DNA of 13,705 bases from an uncultured bacterium (GCA_937983635.1 CALJZR010000041.1:1-13705); one strand, 5' to 3'. Positions 1 through 6,148 are shown, counted from the first letter of the stretch. Notes: generated by a model from the sequence alone, not told the origin. A program made the numbers and translations.

Positions 1-413
1 TCATTAACTCCCAAGACAATAGTCTTCACTCCGCCCTTCTTAGCCGGAGCAGAAATAATAACTTTCTTGGCGCCTGCTTTCAAATGAAGCCCGGCGCTCT
101 CTTTGTCGCAAAAACGGCCAGTACACTCCAAAACTACATCCACCTGCAATTTTTTCCAAGGCAGTAAAGAGGGGTCCTTTTCGGCAAACACGGCATAACG
201 CTTACCACTAACCACTAAGCCCTTCTTATCGCCGCTTACAGGGCGACCATAGCGACCATAGCAAGAATCATATTTAAGGAGATGGGCCAAAGTCTCATTA
301 TCAGTTAAATCATTAATTGCCACCACTTTTAACTCCGGGTGCTGGTCTAAGATAATTTTGAAAGCGGCACGGCCGATACGACCGAAACCGTTGATAGCAA
401 CATGCAAAGGCAT
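1..413 (-). CDS. gap: Glyceraldehyde-3-phosphate dehydrogenase, N-terminal part (3' end outside window)
   Basis: Glycolytic enzyme that oxidises glyceraldehyde-3-phosphate to 1,3-bisphosphoglycerate with NAD; cytosolic tetramer in known members. I translated this by hand: the protein starts MPLHVAINGFGRIGR, the classic Rossmann dinucleotide-binding motif (G-F-G-R-I-G-R). It continues with VVAINDL, whose Asp after the second strand is typical of NAD preference, and later VVLECTGRF and KKVIISAPAK, both family landmarks. About 137 residues are present. The catalytic Cys, near residue 150 in the family, lies beyond base 1. The ATG at 413 is the only start that gives the usual N-terminus; a second ATG 10 bases in is out of frame. 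No Shine-Dalgarno is visible upstream. It has its own promoter-like element at 450-458 just after the ricT terminator, so it is probably a separate transcription unit. It shares a lower-glycolysis theme with enolase and pyruvate kinase elsewhere in the window. Confidence 0.96.
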   Translation of the reverse strand, partial: MPLHVAINGFGRIGRAAFKIILDQHPELKVVAINDLTDNETLAHLLKYDSCYGRYGRPVSGDKKGLVVSGKRYAVFAEKDPSLLPWKKLQVDVVLECTGRFCDKESAGLHLKAGAKKVIISAPAKKGGVKTIVLGVN

Positions 414-449
414 AGATTTTTAAAATTAATTAAATAAGCTAATAATTTA

Positions 450-458
450 ATTATAGCA
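450..458 (-). promoter_or_regulatory. Extended -10 promoter for gap
   Basis: On the minus strand TGCTATAAT is an extended -10 (TG-N-TATAAT). No convincing -35 exists at 16-18 bases, where the T-run of the ricT terminator lies; extended -10 promoters can work without one. The predicted start of transcription is near 443, leaving an AT-rich leader of about 30 nt before the gap ATG. Confidence 0.6.
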
Positions 459-471
459 TATTTTTGGCACT

Positions 472-494
472 AAAAAAGCCCCCGAAAGGGGCTT
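472..494 (-). terminator. Rho-independent terminator of ricT
   Basis: On the minus strand a 7-bp stem AAGCCCC/GGGGCTT with a 5-base loop runs straight into a run of T (complement of 472-477). It lies 11 bases past the ricT stop codon and upstream of the gap promoter, so it separates the two units. Confidence 0.85.
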
Positions 495-505
495 CCCGCT
501 CATTC

Positions 506-1360
506 TTAGCGACGGCGGCTGAAACGACGCGGTTTCTCATTTTGAGGACGCTCTTTCTTTTCTGCTTGTTTTTTGGGGTCAACCTGAATAATTAAATCAC
601 GCTCCCCTTCATGCTCGGCCGGGAAACGAACATCCACCGTCTGCTTTAAAAGATGATGACCAACCACTGTACCAATCCTGTTTTCCACCTTTATCTTAGT
701 TCCTAAAGGCGGCAACTCAGTGGCCAGATGTTTATAACCCTCATATTCAAAACTTAAACAACACATTAAACGACCACACATTCCAGAAATACGGTCGCTA
801 CCGCGGTGAACGACTTGCTGAGCCTCAGCCATTTCGGAAGTAATAGAGGAAAAATCGCGAACAAAACTACGGCAACACAAGCCTAAGCCACAGGGGCCAC
901 AATCACCGCTACAGCGAGCTTCATCGCGTGATCCAATCTGTAAAAGACGAATGTTAAGATTAAAGACCCCATTTAATTCTTTGACTAAATCCCGAAAATC
1001 AATCCGGCCATCGGCTACAAAAGCAAAAGTTAGCCGACCGCCGGCAAAAGCAAAACGAACGTCAATTAATTTCATCTGTAAATTATGACGTTCAATCAAA
1101 GCCTGACAAGTATTTAGAGCGTGGCGACGACGCTCATCATTATAAACTATTTTGGCATCATCCGTGGTTGCTAGCCTAATTACTGCTTTTAACTCTTGAT
1201 CTGCCTGAATAGAATCACTAAAAGCGATAATCTTACCTAATTCCCTGCCCAATTCCGTATCGACAATTACAAAATCACCCACCGTTGCCCCCACTTCTTC
1301 CGCCAGAGAAAAGCTATAAGTCTTATCCCAGGGAGAAAATTGTACTTGGACTATTTTCAT
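506..1360 (-). CDS. ricT: PSP1-domain protein RicT (YaaT family)
   Basis: 284-residue member of the PSP1/RicT family. In Bacillus subtilis RicT works with RicA and RicF in a complex that binds Fe-S clusters and affects RNase Y-dependent mRNA maturation; that role is inferred here by family. The core is recognisable: an N-terminal beta-rich part starting KIVQVQFSP, then LLQIGSRDEARC, a cysteine cluster (C150, C154, C157, C162, C163) and the hallmark ISGMCGRLMCCLSFEYE (C195, C200, C201). The usual cluster is GPCGRxLCC. Here GPCGLGLCC is preceded by two further cysteines in RCSGDC. The C-terminus is a basic, probably disordered tail ending RRFSRRR. The start is fixed by family alignment, although the ATG directly follows the T-run of the tsf terminator, leaving no room for a ribosome binding site. 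Transcription is therefore probably readthrough from rpsB-tsf or from an unrecognised promoter. Confidence 0.92.
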   Translation of the reverse strand: MKIVQVQFSPWDKTYSFSLAEEVGATVGDFVIVDTELGRELGKIIAFSDSIQADQELKAVIRLATTDDAKIVYNDERRRHALNTCQALIERHNLQMKLIDVRFAFAGGRLTFAFVADGRIDFRDLVKELNGVFNLNIRLLQIGSRDEARCSGDCGPCGLGLCCRSFVRDFSSITSEMAEAQQVVHRGSDRISGMCGRLMCCLSFEYEGYKHLATELPPLGTKIKVENRIGTVVGHHLLKQTVDVRFPAEHEGERDLIIQVDPKKQAEKKERPQNEKPRRFSRRR

Positions 1361-1409
1361 AAAAAAAGCAAAGCCGCGTCAAACTGCAAAAAAGACAGAT
1401 GCGCGGCTT
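1361..1409 (-). terminator. Rho-independent terminator of rpsB-tsf
   Basis: A perfect 8-bp stem AAGCCGCG/CGCGGCTT (1402-1409 with 1371-1378) with a 23-base A-rich loop is followed on the minus strand by TGC and seven T (1361-1367). It begins 19 bases after the tsf stop. The last T abuts the A of the ricT ATG at 1360. The long loop makes it less than ideal, so partial readthrough is plausible. Confidence 0.75.
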
Positions 1410-1427
1410 CACCAATAACAAAATCAA

Positions 1428-2222
1428 TTAGAGAGCAAAACGCAAGAAGCCCAGAATCTTGGCGCCGCCAAGAATATCTTTAACCTTCTTCTTGTCGTCT
1501 TTGATAAATTCCTGTTCTAAGAGACAAACTTCGCTGTAGTATTTAATCATCTTACCGTCCAAAATCTTTTCTACCATTGCTTCCGGCTTACCTTCTTTCA
1601 AAAGCTGTTCGCGATAAATCTCTCTCTCTTTAGCCATTTCTTCAGCTACTACCTGTGATGGATCTAGATACTTAGGATTAGCCGCCGCCACCTGCATAGC
1701 GATTTCGGAAGCTAATTCCGTCTGGCCAGGCTGGTCTAAAGAAACTAAAACTCCTAACTTGCTGCCTAAATGAGAATAGGCAGCCAAAGAAGAGCCCTGT
1801 AAACGACCATAGCGGCGAATTTCCATCTTTTCACCAATAGTGCCGCTGAGATTGGCTAAGTTCTCCTGAACATTGCCCTGAGCCATGGGTAAAGATAATA
1901 AGGATTCCAAAGTCTCCGGACGAGAAGATAATACTAAATTCATTACTTCATCAGCAAAATTTTGAAACTTCTCATTACGAGAAACAAAATCGGTTTCTGA
2001 AGTTAATTCGAAGATATAAGCTTCAGTGCCGTCAGCGCTGACTGCCACCTTCACTACGCCTTCATTAGTCTCCCGATCAGTGCGTTTAGCGGCTTTGGCA
2101 ATGCCTTTCTTGCGTAAAATTTCTACCGCTAATTGTAAATCATTATTAGCCTCATCTAAGGCTTTTTTACAATCGACCATGCCGGCGCCGGTCATCTCTC
2201 TTAATTGCTTAATTAATTCCAT
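1428..2222 (-). CDS. tsf: Translation elongation factor EF-Ts
   Basis: Guanine nucleotide exchange factor that displaces GDP from EF-Tu in the cytosol. The N-terminal module reads LREMTGAGMVDCKKAL, the standard UBA-like start, and the core signature TDFVSRNEKF is at about 77-86, where the TDFV motif contacts the EF-Tu nucleotide site. A second core subdomain contains IAMQVAAANPKYL, a strongly conserved segment. At 264 residues it is slightly shorter than E. coli EF-Ts (283), mostly from a trimmed N-terminus. The ATG at 2222 is preceded in frame by ATC and then a stop, so no longer form is available with a usual start codon. It follows rpsB by 47 bases, the classic rpsB-tsf operon, and the gap carries a hairpin with GGAGG in its loop. 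The rest of the leader lacks a properly spaced ribosome binding site. Confidence 0.97.
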   Translation of the reverse strand: MELIKQLREMTGAGMVDCKKALDEANNDLQLAVEILRKKGIAKAAKRTDRETNEGVVKVAVSADGTEAYIFELTSETDFVSRNEKFQNFADEVMNLVLSSRPETLESLLSLPMAQGNVQENLANLSGTIGEKMEIRRYGRLQGSSLAAYSHLGSKLGVLVSLDQPGQTELASEIAMQVAAANPKYLDPSQVVAEEMAKEREIYREQLLKEGKPEAMVEKILDGKMIKYYSEVCLLEQEFIKDDKKKVKDILGGAKILGFLRFAL

Positions 2223-2235
2223 ATTGATTTAGGCT

Positions 2236-2263
2236 AGCGGGAAACTAATTCCTCCTTCCCGCT
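2236..2263 (-). promoter_or_regulatory. rpsB-tsf intercistronic hairpin presenting GGAGG in its loop
   Basis: On the minus strand a perfect 8-bp stem AGCGGGAA/TTCCCGCT encloses a 12-base loop GGAGGAATTAGT. There is no T-run after it, so it is not a terminator. The GGAGG is the only strong Shine-Dalgarno-like word upstream of any gene here. It sits 28 bases before the tsf ATG if unfolded, too far for normal use. Folding removes bases from the effective distance but leaves GGAGG in the loop. It may be a translational or RNA-processing signal; this is inference. Confidence 0.6.
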
Positions 2264-2269
2264 GGCAAT

Positions 2270-2965
2270 TTAATTTTTTAAATCCTTTTTAGCATCAATA
2301 ATCGCCGATTGAATAACTTCAAGAATCAACTTTACGGTCTTAGTGGCATCATCGTTAGCCGGGATTGGATAATTAGCTAACTCCGGATTGACGTTGGTAT
2401 CGCAAATAGCAATTACCGGGATATTCTTCTTTCGCGCTTCGGCCACAGCCGTTTCTTCTTCCTTGATGTCCCAAACAAAAACTGCATCCGGCATCTTAGT
2501 TAAAGCAGTTAAACCGCCCACGCGTTCCGCTAAGCGTTTGATTTCACGATCAAAGTCCAAGCGTTCTTTTTTGGTATATTTCTCTAACTTACCGCTATCG
2601 CGCTTTTCCATTAAATCCTGATATTTTTTTACAGATTTCTTAACCACGCTGAAGTTAGTAAGATAGCCGCCGAGCCATTTGCCGACGATATAAGGTTGTC
2701 CGGTCATTTCCGCCATTTTCTTCATCGGGGCTTTTACCTGACTCTTGGTGCCTACAAATAAGATTAATTTTCCTTCACGGACTAATTGGGACATGAAGGT
2801 CAAAGCCTCTTCCAACATCTGACGACTTTTTTCCAAATCAATCACATAAATGCCATTTTTAGCGGCAAAAATGTAAGGTTTCATCTTCGGGTGCCAACGA
2901 TGAGTACGATGGCCGAAATGCATACCCGCCTTCAACATTTCTTCTAAACTCGGTAATTTTACCAT
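2270..2965 (-). CDS. rpsB: 30S ribosomal protein S2
   Basis: Component of the small ribosomal subunit, bound late at the head-platform junction. The 231-residue protein has the family landmarks in order: LEEMLKAGMHFGHRTHRWHPKMKPYIF at the N-terminus, IDLEKS, ILFVGTKSQVKAP, the coiled-coil hairpin region around residues 105-150, PDAVFVWDIKEEETAVAEA, and IPVIAICDTNVNPELANYPIPANDDA near the C-terminus. Length is normal for bacterial S2 (about 230-260). The ATG at 2965 fits the family N-terminus. It is first in an operon with tsf, preceded by a structured leader and a strong promoter. Immediately before the start, GGGGGA lies in the arm of a hairpin at 2980-2997, about 13 bases before the ATG. 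It is a poor Shine-Dalgarno, so leader structure rather than anti-SD pairing may control initiation. Confidence 0.98.
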   Translation of the reverse strand: MVKLPSLEEMLKAGMHFGHRTHRWHPKMKPYIFAAKNGIYVIDLEKSRQMLEEALTFMSQLVREGKLILFVGTKSQVKAPMKKMAEMTGQPYIVGKWLGGYLTNFSVVKKSVKKYQDLMEKRDSGKLEKYTKKERLDFDREIKRLAERVGGLTALTKMPDAVFVWDIKEEETAVAEARKKNIPVIAICDTNVNPELANYPIPANDDATKTVKLILEVIQSAIIDAKKDLKN

Positions 2966-3120
2966 AGATTTTCTTTGTCCCCCGTATAAAAACGGGGCTT
3001 CCGCTCGCTAATTTATATCTTTTGTTTGATATAAACCAAGAAAAATTATGCCAGCGTGACGTGTTAAATTAATAAAAACTTTAATATAAAAAGAGGTGTA
3101 TCCAGAGGGAAAACCTCAAC
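2966..3120 (-). promoter_or_regulatory. Structured 5' leader of rpsB (candidate S2 autoregulatory element)
   Basis: The stretch between the predicted transcription start and the rpsB ATG is about 155 nt and contains three hairpins. The 5'-most is a weak 5-bp stem, GAGGT/ACCTC (3113-3117 with 3093-3097), followed by TTTTT. The middle one is a perfect 8-bp stem, TTTATATC/GATATAAA (3028-3035 with 3012-3019), with an 8-base loop. The third, ACGGGG/CCCCGT (2980-2985 with 2992-2997), holds the only G-rich word near the start codon. In E. coli S2 represses its own mRNA through the rpsB leader; a similar role here is inference, with no recognised Rfam motif. Confidence 0.5.
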
Positions 3121-3126
3121 TCCCTA

Positions 3127-3176
3127 ATAATAGCGGAAAAAAAAATAGCTGTCAAGTCTAAATTTAAAAATTTATT
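3127..3176 (-). promoter_or_regulatory. Strong sigma70-type promoter of rpsB-tsf with UP-like element
   Basis: On the minus strand TTGACA (3150-3155) is followed by exactly 17 bases and TATTAT (3127-3132), a near-consensus housekeeping promoter; transcription should start near 3120. The spacer contains a run of nine T. Directly upstream, 3156-3176 is an AT-only-like tract with A- and T-runs (including TAAATTTTTAAATTTA) that resembles an alpha-subunit UP element. This is the strongest promoter in the window and fits a highly expressed ribosomal operon. Confidence 0.85.
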
Positions 3177-3193
3177 ACCTAATAATAAGTAAA

Positions 3194-4669
3194 TTATTGC
3201 TGATAAAACTGCCGATAACGGGCGTTAAAAGATTGAACGGCGACATTATAAGCTAATACCGTCTGCTCGTAAGTAGCGGCTTGGGCTTGATAAGCGGCCA
3301 CCGCTTGATTATAAATAGGCACCTGCTGATTATAATTCTCGTAATCACCACTATTTTTATAGGCGAGCAAAGAACTTTCTTGTTGTTTAAGCTGCTGGTA
3401 AGAAACATCCAATGCCGTCTGCTGAGCATCTAGCGCCACTTTTTTAGAATCTAAATTTTGATGATCGGACTTAATGCCAGCCGCCTCCGTCTTAACAATT
3501 GCTACCCCCTGGTAAATTTTACCTTGACTTTTTTGCTTAATTTCTAAACTTCCTAAACGGTCGGCATTAAATAGATTTTCAAAATTATCAGTGCTATTAG
3601 CCGCTTGACCATTAGTAATCGCCGGAGGCACCACGCCAATTGGAAAATAATTAGTGGTTTCAATATAGCAATAGCCAGAGCCAGCCAAAGAATCAGCAAC
3701 TGGACAAGCAATGCCCGCGGCCGAATGATTGCTTTCCGGGAAATCTAAAATGGCCGCTCCATAGCCCAGACTCCTTAACCACAGAACAGCTAAGAAAGTT
3801 TTGTCTGCGCAAACGCCCTTCTGTAAATATAAGGTTTCGAAAGGATAATAAGGAACATTATTGCCAGCGGCAATCTTTTCATGGTCATAGGGCAGATATT
3901 GAATAAAAGCCATGATAAAAGCGGCCGCATCATCAGCGCTGAAAGCAAAGTCGGCAGCCTGCCGACGCAAAGTAGTTAAAATACTGTTCGTCTGATTATC
4001 ATCACTTCTCAATTTTAAAAACAAGCCATAAAAAGAATCCCGGATATCGGCTGGCTCCTGACCTTCGTAATAACTGTAGACTTTGGGGCTTTGCTGATAA
4101 GACTGATAAAGGCTCGCACTAAGATTTGCCCCCAAAGTATAATCTTTATTTTGATAGCGCCAAGTATAGTTTTTATTTGTCGCCGGGACGGCTGAGTTTG
4201 GTACTGGGGCGGCGGCGGCAACGGGAAGCAAGGATAAATTCTGATTGCTAATGCCGAGACCAAAGCGACGCATCAGCGCAAAAGCATCAGCGGGACGGCC
4301 AAGATAATGCAAGCGGCCATCATCGGGGTGGACATAATAAGCCTCACCGGAAGCTTGAGCCCGTAAGATAATCCTACCTTTCAAATTTAAAGCGCCGCTT
4401 TTAGCAAAACGCTGATAATCATTTTCACTCACCCCCAAACCTAATTGGCGCATGAGGATAAACGCATCAGCTGGGCGACCTAAGTAATAGCGCTTTAAAT
4501 CAAGAGGATTTACATACCAGGCCTCACCTTGGGCCTGCACTTGCAGTAAAATTCTACCAGATAAACGAACAGGGAGAGATTCAGCGTGAATAAAAGAAAG
4601 GGGCCATAGAAAGAAAATGGCTCCGGCAAATAAGAAGAAAAAAATAAAACGCTGACGCCGGAAAAACAT
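3194..4669 (-). CDS. Secreted transglutaminase-like protein with two GRPADAF repeats
   Basis: 491 residues, function not established. Residues 8-28 form a hydrophobic signal or anchor after a basic start (FFRRQR), with a possible cleavage after IHA. Two 46-residue repeats follow at 36-81 and 96-141, each reading roughly GR-I-L..Q..GEA-YV-P..YLGRPADAF-LMR-GLG. After a proline/alanine linker (about 149-165), residues 170-345 resemble a transglutaminase/papain-like fold: KGVCADKTFL gives a candidate nucleophile C287, NHSAAG gives H315, and YIETTN gives E337 where Asp is usual. The last ~90 residues (400-490) are rich in Q, Y and A with heptad-like spacing, likely a coiled coil. It is last in a tight run with the phosphatase (4-base gap) and SOD. 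The likely site is the cell surface or extracytoplasmic space. Peptidase, amidase or non-catalytic binding are all possible. Confidence 0.75.
   Translation of the reverse strand: MFFRRQRFIFFFLFAGAIFFLWPLSFIHAESLPVRLSGRILLQVQAQGEAWYVNPLDLKRYYLGRPADAFILMRQLGLGVSENDYQRFAKSGALNLKGRIILRAQASGEAYYVHPDDGRLHYLGRPADAFALMRRFGLGISNQNLSLLPVAAAAPVPNSAVPATNKNYTWRYQNKDYTLGANLSASLYQSYQQSPKVYSYYEGQEPADIRDSFYGLFLKLRSDDNQTNSILTTLRRQAADFAFSADDAAAFIMAFIQYLPYDHEKIAAGNNVPYYPFETLYLQKGVCADKTFLAVLWLRSLGYGAAILDFPESNHSAAGIACPVADSLAGSGYCYIETTNYFPIGVVPPAITNGQAANSTDNFENLFNADRLGSLEIKQKSQGKIYQGVAIVKTEAAGIKSDHQNLDSKKVALDAQQTALDVSYQQLKQQESSLLAYKNSGDYENYNQQVPIYNQAVAAYQAQAATYEQTVLAYNVAVQSFNARYRQFYQQ
4247..4564 (-). repeat. Two tandem GRPADAF-type protein repeats
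   Basis: Residues 36-81 (4427-4564) and 96-141 (4247-4384) of the transglutaminase-like protein are copies with a 60-residue period. Both contain GEA-aromatic-YV-P, the exact string YLGRPADAF, LMR and GLG followed by I/V-S. I recall this unit from many Patescibacteria extracytoplasmic proteins, often next to other domains; it may be a cell-wall or glycan-binding module, which is inference. Confidence 0.8.
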
Positions 4670-4673
4670 AAAA

Positions 4674-5345
4674 CTATTTTACTAAAGTAATAAAAATATC
4701 TTCAAGCGGAGGATTGGGTAAATGGTTAACATCATTAATAAAACCAATTTTGACATAGCCATCGCCATCAATTACCAATTTACTAATTGAAGCTTGATAT
4801 ATTTCTAAAGATAAGAAACCTAAGACATCGGCGTTGATGATACCAGTTAAAAAAGTCTTGATGATATTGCCATGACAAAATAAAGCAACGCTCTTTCCTC
4901 GGTGTTGAGCGAAAATATCTGCTAAAAAGCGGCGCGTCTGGGCCTGTTTTTTATCTAACTGCCGATCAAGCTCACGATATCCTGGTAAATACTGCTTACG
5001 CCTTTCTTCGGAGGTGCGAAAATAGCGAACCCGATACCAATCTTTCCAGTCAATTTCATCCAAACGTTCGTCCACCCTCACTTTCAAACGAGGCAAGTTA
5101 GCAAACACGGCGGCCGTTTCCTGAGCCCGTGCTAACGAACTAGCGTAGACAATGTCGGGAGATAGAGTCTGAAGACGTTTGGCCAAAAACTTAGCCTGCC
5201 TCTTCCCTTCAGCCGATAAAGGCATTAGACAATCGCCTAATTTTTTTTCCAAACGATAATCAGGGTTGGCATGACGGATGAGATAAACAACAGTATAGGG
5301 CTTCCGCGTTTTGGGCTGAAGGCGGGAATAAGGATTTTTTTTCAT
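4674..5345 (-). CDS. Histidine phosphatase superfamily protein (phosphoglycerate mutase-like fold)
   Basis: 223 residues. The catalytic phosphohistidine motif is LIRHANPDY (H25), the phosphate-binding arginine is in ASSLARAQET (R73), the proton donor is likely E93 or E97 in DERLDEIDW, and the second histidine is in FCHGN (H158). This is the full branch-1 histidine phosphatase set, so it should be an active cytosolic phosphatase. The substrate cannot be read from sequence. The RHAN motif in place of the RHG seen in phosphoglycerate mutases argues for a phosphatase rather than the glycolytic mutase. I chose the ATG at 5345, 7 bases after the SOD stop. A longer form starting at 5378 would overlap SOD by 26 bases and add 11 residues with no conserved match. 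It is translationally close to SOD upstream and to the transglutaminase-like gene downstream (4 bases). Confidence 0.88.
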   Translation of the reverse strand: MKKNPYSRLQPKTRKPYTVVYLIRHANPDYRLEKKLGDCLMPLSAEGKRQAKFLAKRLQTLSPDIVYASSLARAQETAAVFANLPRLKVRVDERLDEIDWKDWYRVRYFRTSEERRKQYLPGYRELDRQLDKKQAQTRRFLADIFAQHRGKSVALFCHGNIIKTFLTGIINADVLGFLSLEIYQASISKLVIDGDGYVKIGFINDVNHLPNPPLEDIFITLVK

Positions 5346-5352
5346 AATAATT

Positions 5353-5949
5353 TTAGAGTCCAGCATTTTTAGCCGCAAACTGCCAATTCAAAATATTTAA
5401 CAAAACGGCGCTCACAAAATCAGCCCGGCGATTTTGATAATCTAAATAATAAGAATGTTCCCAAACATCTAAGGCCAACAAAGGGGTGACGCCATGCAAA
5501 AAAGCGGTATCGGCATTGGCAGTTTTCATAATCTTCAATTTCCCTTCTGCCAACACTAACCAAGCCCAACCGCTGCCAAACTGGCTTAAAGCCACCGCCT
5601 TAAACTCCTCCAACATTTTTTCCAAAGAGCTAAAATCACGTTCAATTAAAGACATCAACGCCGCAGGGATTGCCATCGGCTCCAACGCTGGACGCAAACT
5701 CTGCCAAAAGATATCGTGATTGTAGACCTGAGCGGCATTATTAAAGATTGCCGCCATCTCCGCTTGATTAGCACTTGCCTTAATTATTTCTTCTAAAGAT
5801 AGTTCCGCCAAATCAGTTTCGGCTACTAATTTGTTGAGATTATCAACATAAGTCTGATGATGTTTGCCATAGTGAAATTCCAGTGTACGCGCAGAAATGT
5901 GCGGCTCAAGCGCTTCAATTTTGTAAGGTAATGGTTTTAAAGAAAACAT
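5353..5949 (-). CDS. sodB: Superoxide dismutase, iron type by sequence
   Basis: Fe/Mn superoxide dismutase, 198 residues, converting superoxide to oxygen and hydrogen peroxide in the cytosol. All four metal ligands are present: H26 (FHYGKHHQTYV), H78 (YNHDIFW), D161 and H165 (DVWEHSYYLDY). QFGSGWAWL (123-131) is also typical. Metal preference can be guessed: the second-shell Gln is in FNNAAQVYNH (Q74), the FeSOD position, and the MnSOD Gln position in TANADT is Ala, so iron (or cambialistic) is more likely than strict manganese. The ATG at 5949 gives the normal N-terminus, LKPLPYKIEALEPHIS. It is the first gene of a run with the histidine phosphatase and the secreted repeat protein, driven by an extended -10 promoter at 5983-5991. 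No Shine-Dalgarno is seen. The presence of SOD suggests at least occasional oxygen exposure. Confidence 0.95.
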   Translation of the reverse strand: MFSLKPLPYKIEALEPHISARTLEFHYGKHHQTYVDNLNKLVAETDLAELSLEEIIKASANQAEMAAIFNNAAQVYNHDIFWQSLRPALEPMAIPAALMSLIERDFSSLEKMLEEFKAVALSQFGSGWAWLVLAEGKLKIMKTANADTAFLHGVTPLLALDVWEHSYYLDYQNRRADFVSAVLLNILNWQFAAKNAGL

Positions 5950-5982
5950 ATTTTAATAAAAATTAATTATAAAGTTGCTTTC

Positions 5983-5991
5983 ATTATAACA
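5983..5991 (-). promoter_or_regulatory. Extended -10 promoter for the sod operon
   Basis: On the minus strand TGTTATAAT matches TG-N-TATAAT exactly. The best -35 at 17 bases (TAGGCG, 6006-6011) matches only half of the consensus. Predicted start is near 5976, giving an AT-rich leader of about 27 nt without a Shine-Dalgarno. Confidence 0.6.
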
Positions 5992-6034
5992 AAAAAATAA
6001 CAATCCGCCTAATGCCGAAAAAATAGGCCTTTTA

Positions 6035-6063
6035 GTGATATTTTTACTTAATATTAGTATAAT
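6035..6063 (+). promoter_or_regulatory. Possible upstream promoter for the plus-strand gene, overlapping the palindrome
   Basis: TATAAT at 6058-6063 is an exact -10 and has GTGATA (four of six matches to TTGACA) 17 bases upstream at 6035-6040. The -10 lies inside the palindrome, so binding there would block it. The leader would be about 80 nt. Confidence 0.4.
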
Positions 6064-6071
6064 TATACTAA
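6054..6071. promoter_or_regulatory. 18-bp perfect palindrome in the divergent intergenic region
   Basis: TTAGTATAATTATACTAA is its own reverse complement over all 18 bases. It lies between the divergent sod operon and the plus-strand gene at 6149. Each half also contains TATAAT, one per strand. The symmetry fits a dimeric repressor site, or simply an AT-rich hairpin. Operator function is inference. Confidence 0.5.
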
Positions 6072-6084
6072 AATTAAACGAGTA

Positions 6085-6113
6085 TTGACATAAACAAAAT
6101 AATATGACACAAT
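6085..6113 (+). promoter_or_regulatory. Possible proximal promoter for the plus-strand gene
   Basis: TTGACA at 6085-6090 is an exact -35. CACAAT at 6108-6113, 17 bases on, matches four of six -10 positions; AATAAT at 6111-6116 is an alternative with a long 20-base spacer. Start would be near 6120, about 29 nt before the ATG. Confidence 0.5.
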
Positions 6114-6148
6114 AATAGCACCTAGTTAATTAAAAACTTCAAAAAACC

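Noticed and set aside
2026..2232. Short plus-strand open frame inside tsf
   Set aside because: Lies fully antisense to EF-Ts, with low-complexity composition and no upstream signals. The same reasoning applies to plus-strand frames at 2388-2621, 5486-5719, 7251-7619, 8954-9205, 11049-11312 and 12769-12969.
3106..3125. Antiterminator-like pairing AGGGA/TCCCT competing with the first rpsB leader hairpin
   Set aside because: The 5' arm at 3121-3125 lies upstream of the predicted transcription start near 3120, so it would not be in the RNA.
4015..4263. Minus-strand frame inside the transglutaminase-like gene
   Set aside because: It is an out-of-frame shadow of a longer gene with a clear protein architecture. 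The frame at 8669-8929 inside the metallophosphoesterase is rejected for the same reason.
4674..5345. Glycolytic phosphoglycerate mutase to fill the gap between GAPDH and enolase
   Set aside because: The motif is RHAN, not RHG, and the mutase-specific regions are not recognisable; a general histidine phosphatase is safer.
5346..5378. Upstream in-frame starts for the histidine phosphatase (5378 or 5366)
   Set aside because: They would overlap the SOD gene and add a segment with no family match. The ATG at 5345 directly after the SOD stop is more natural.
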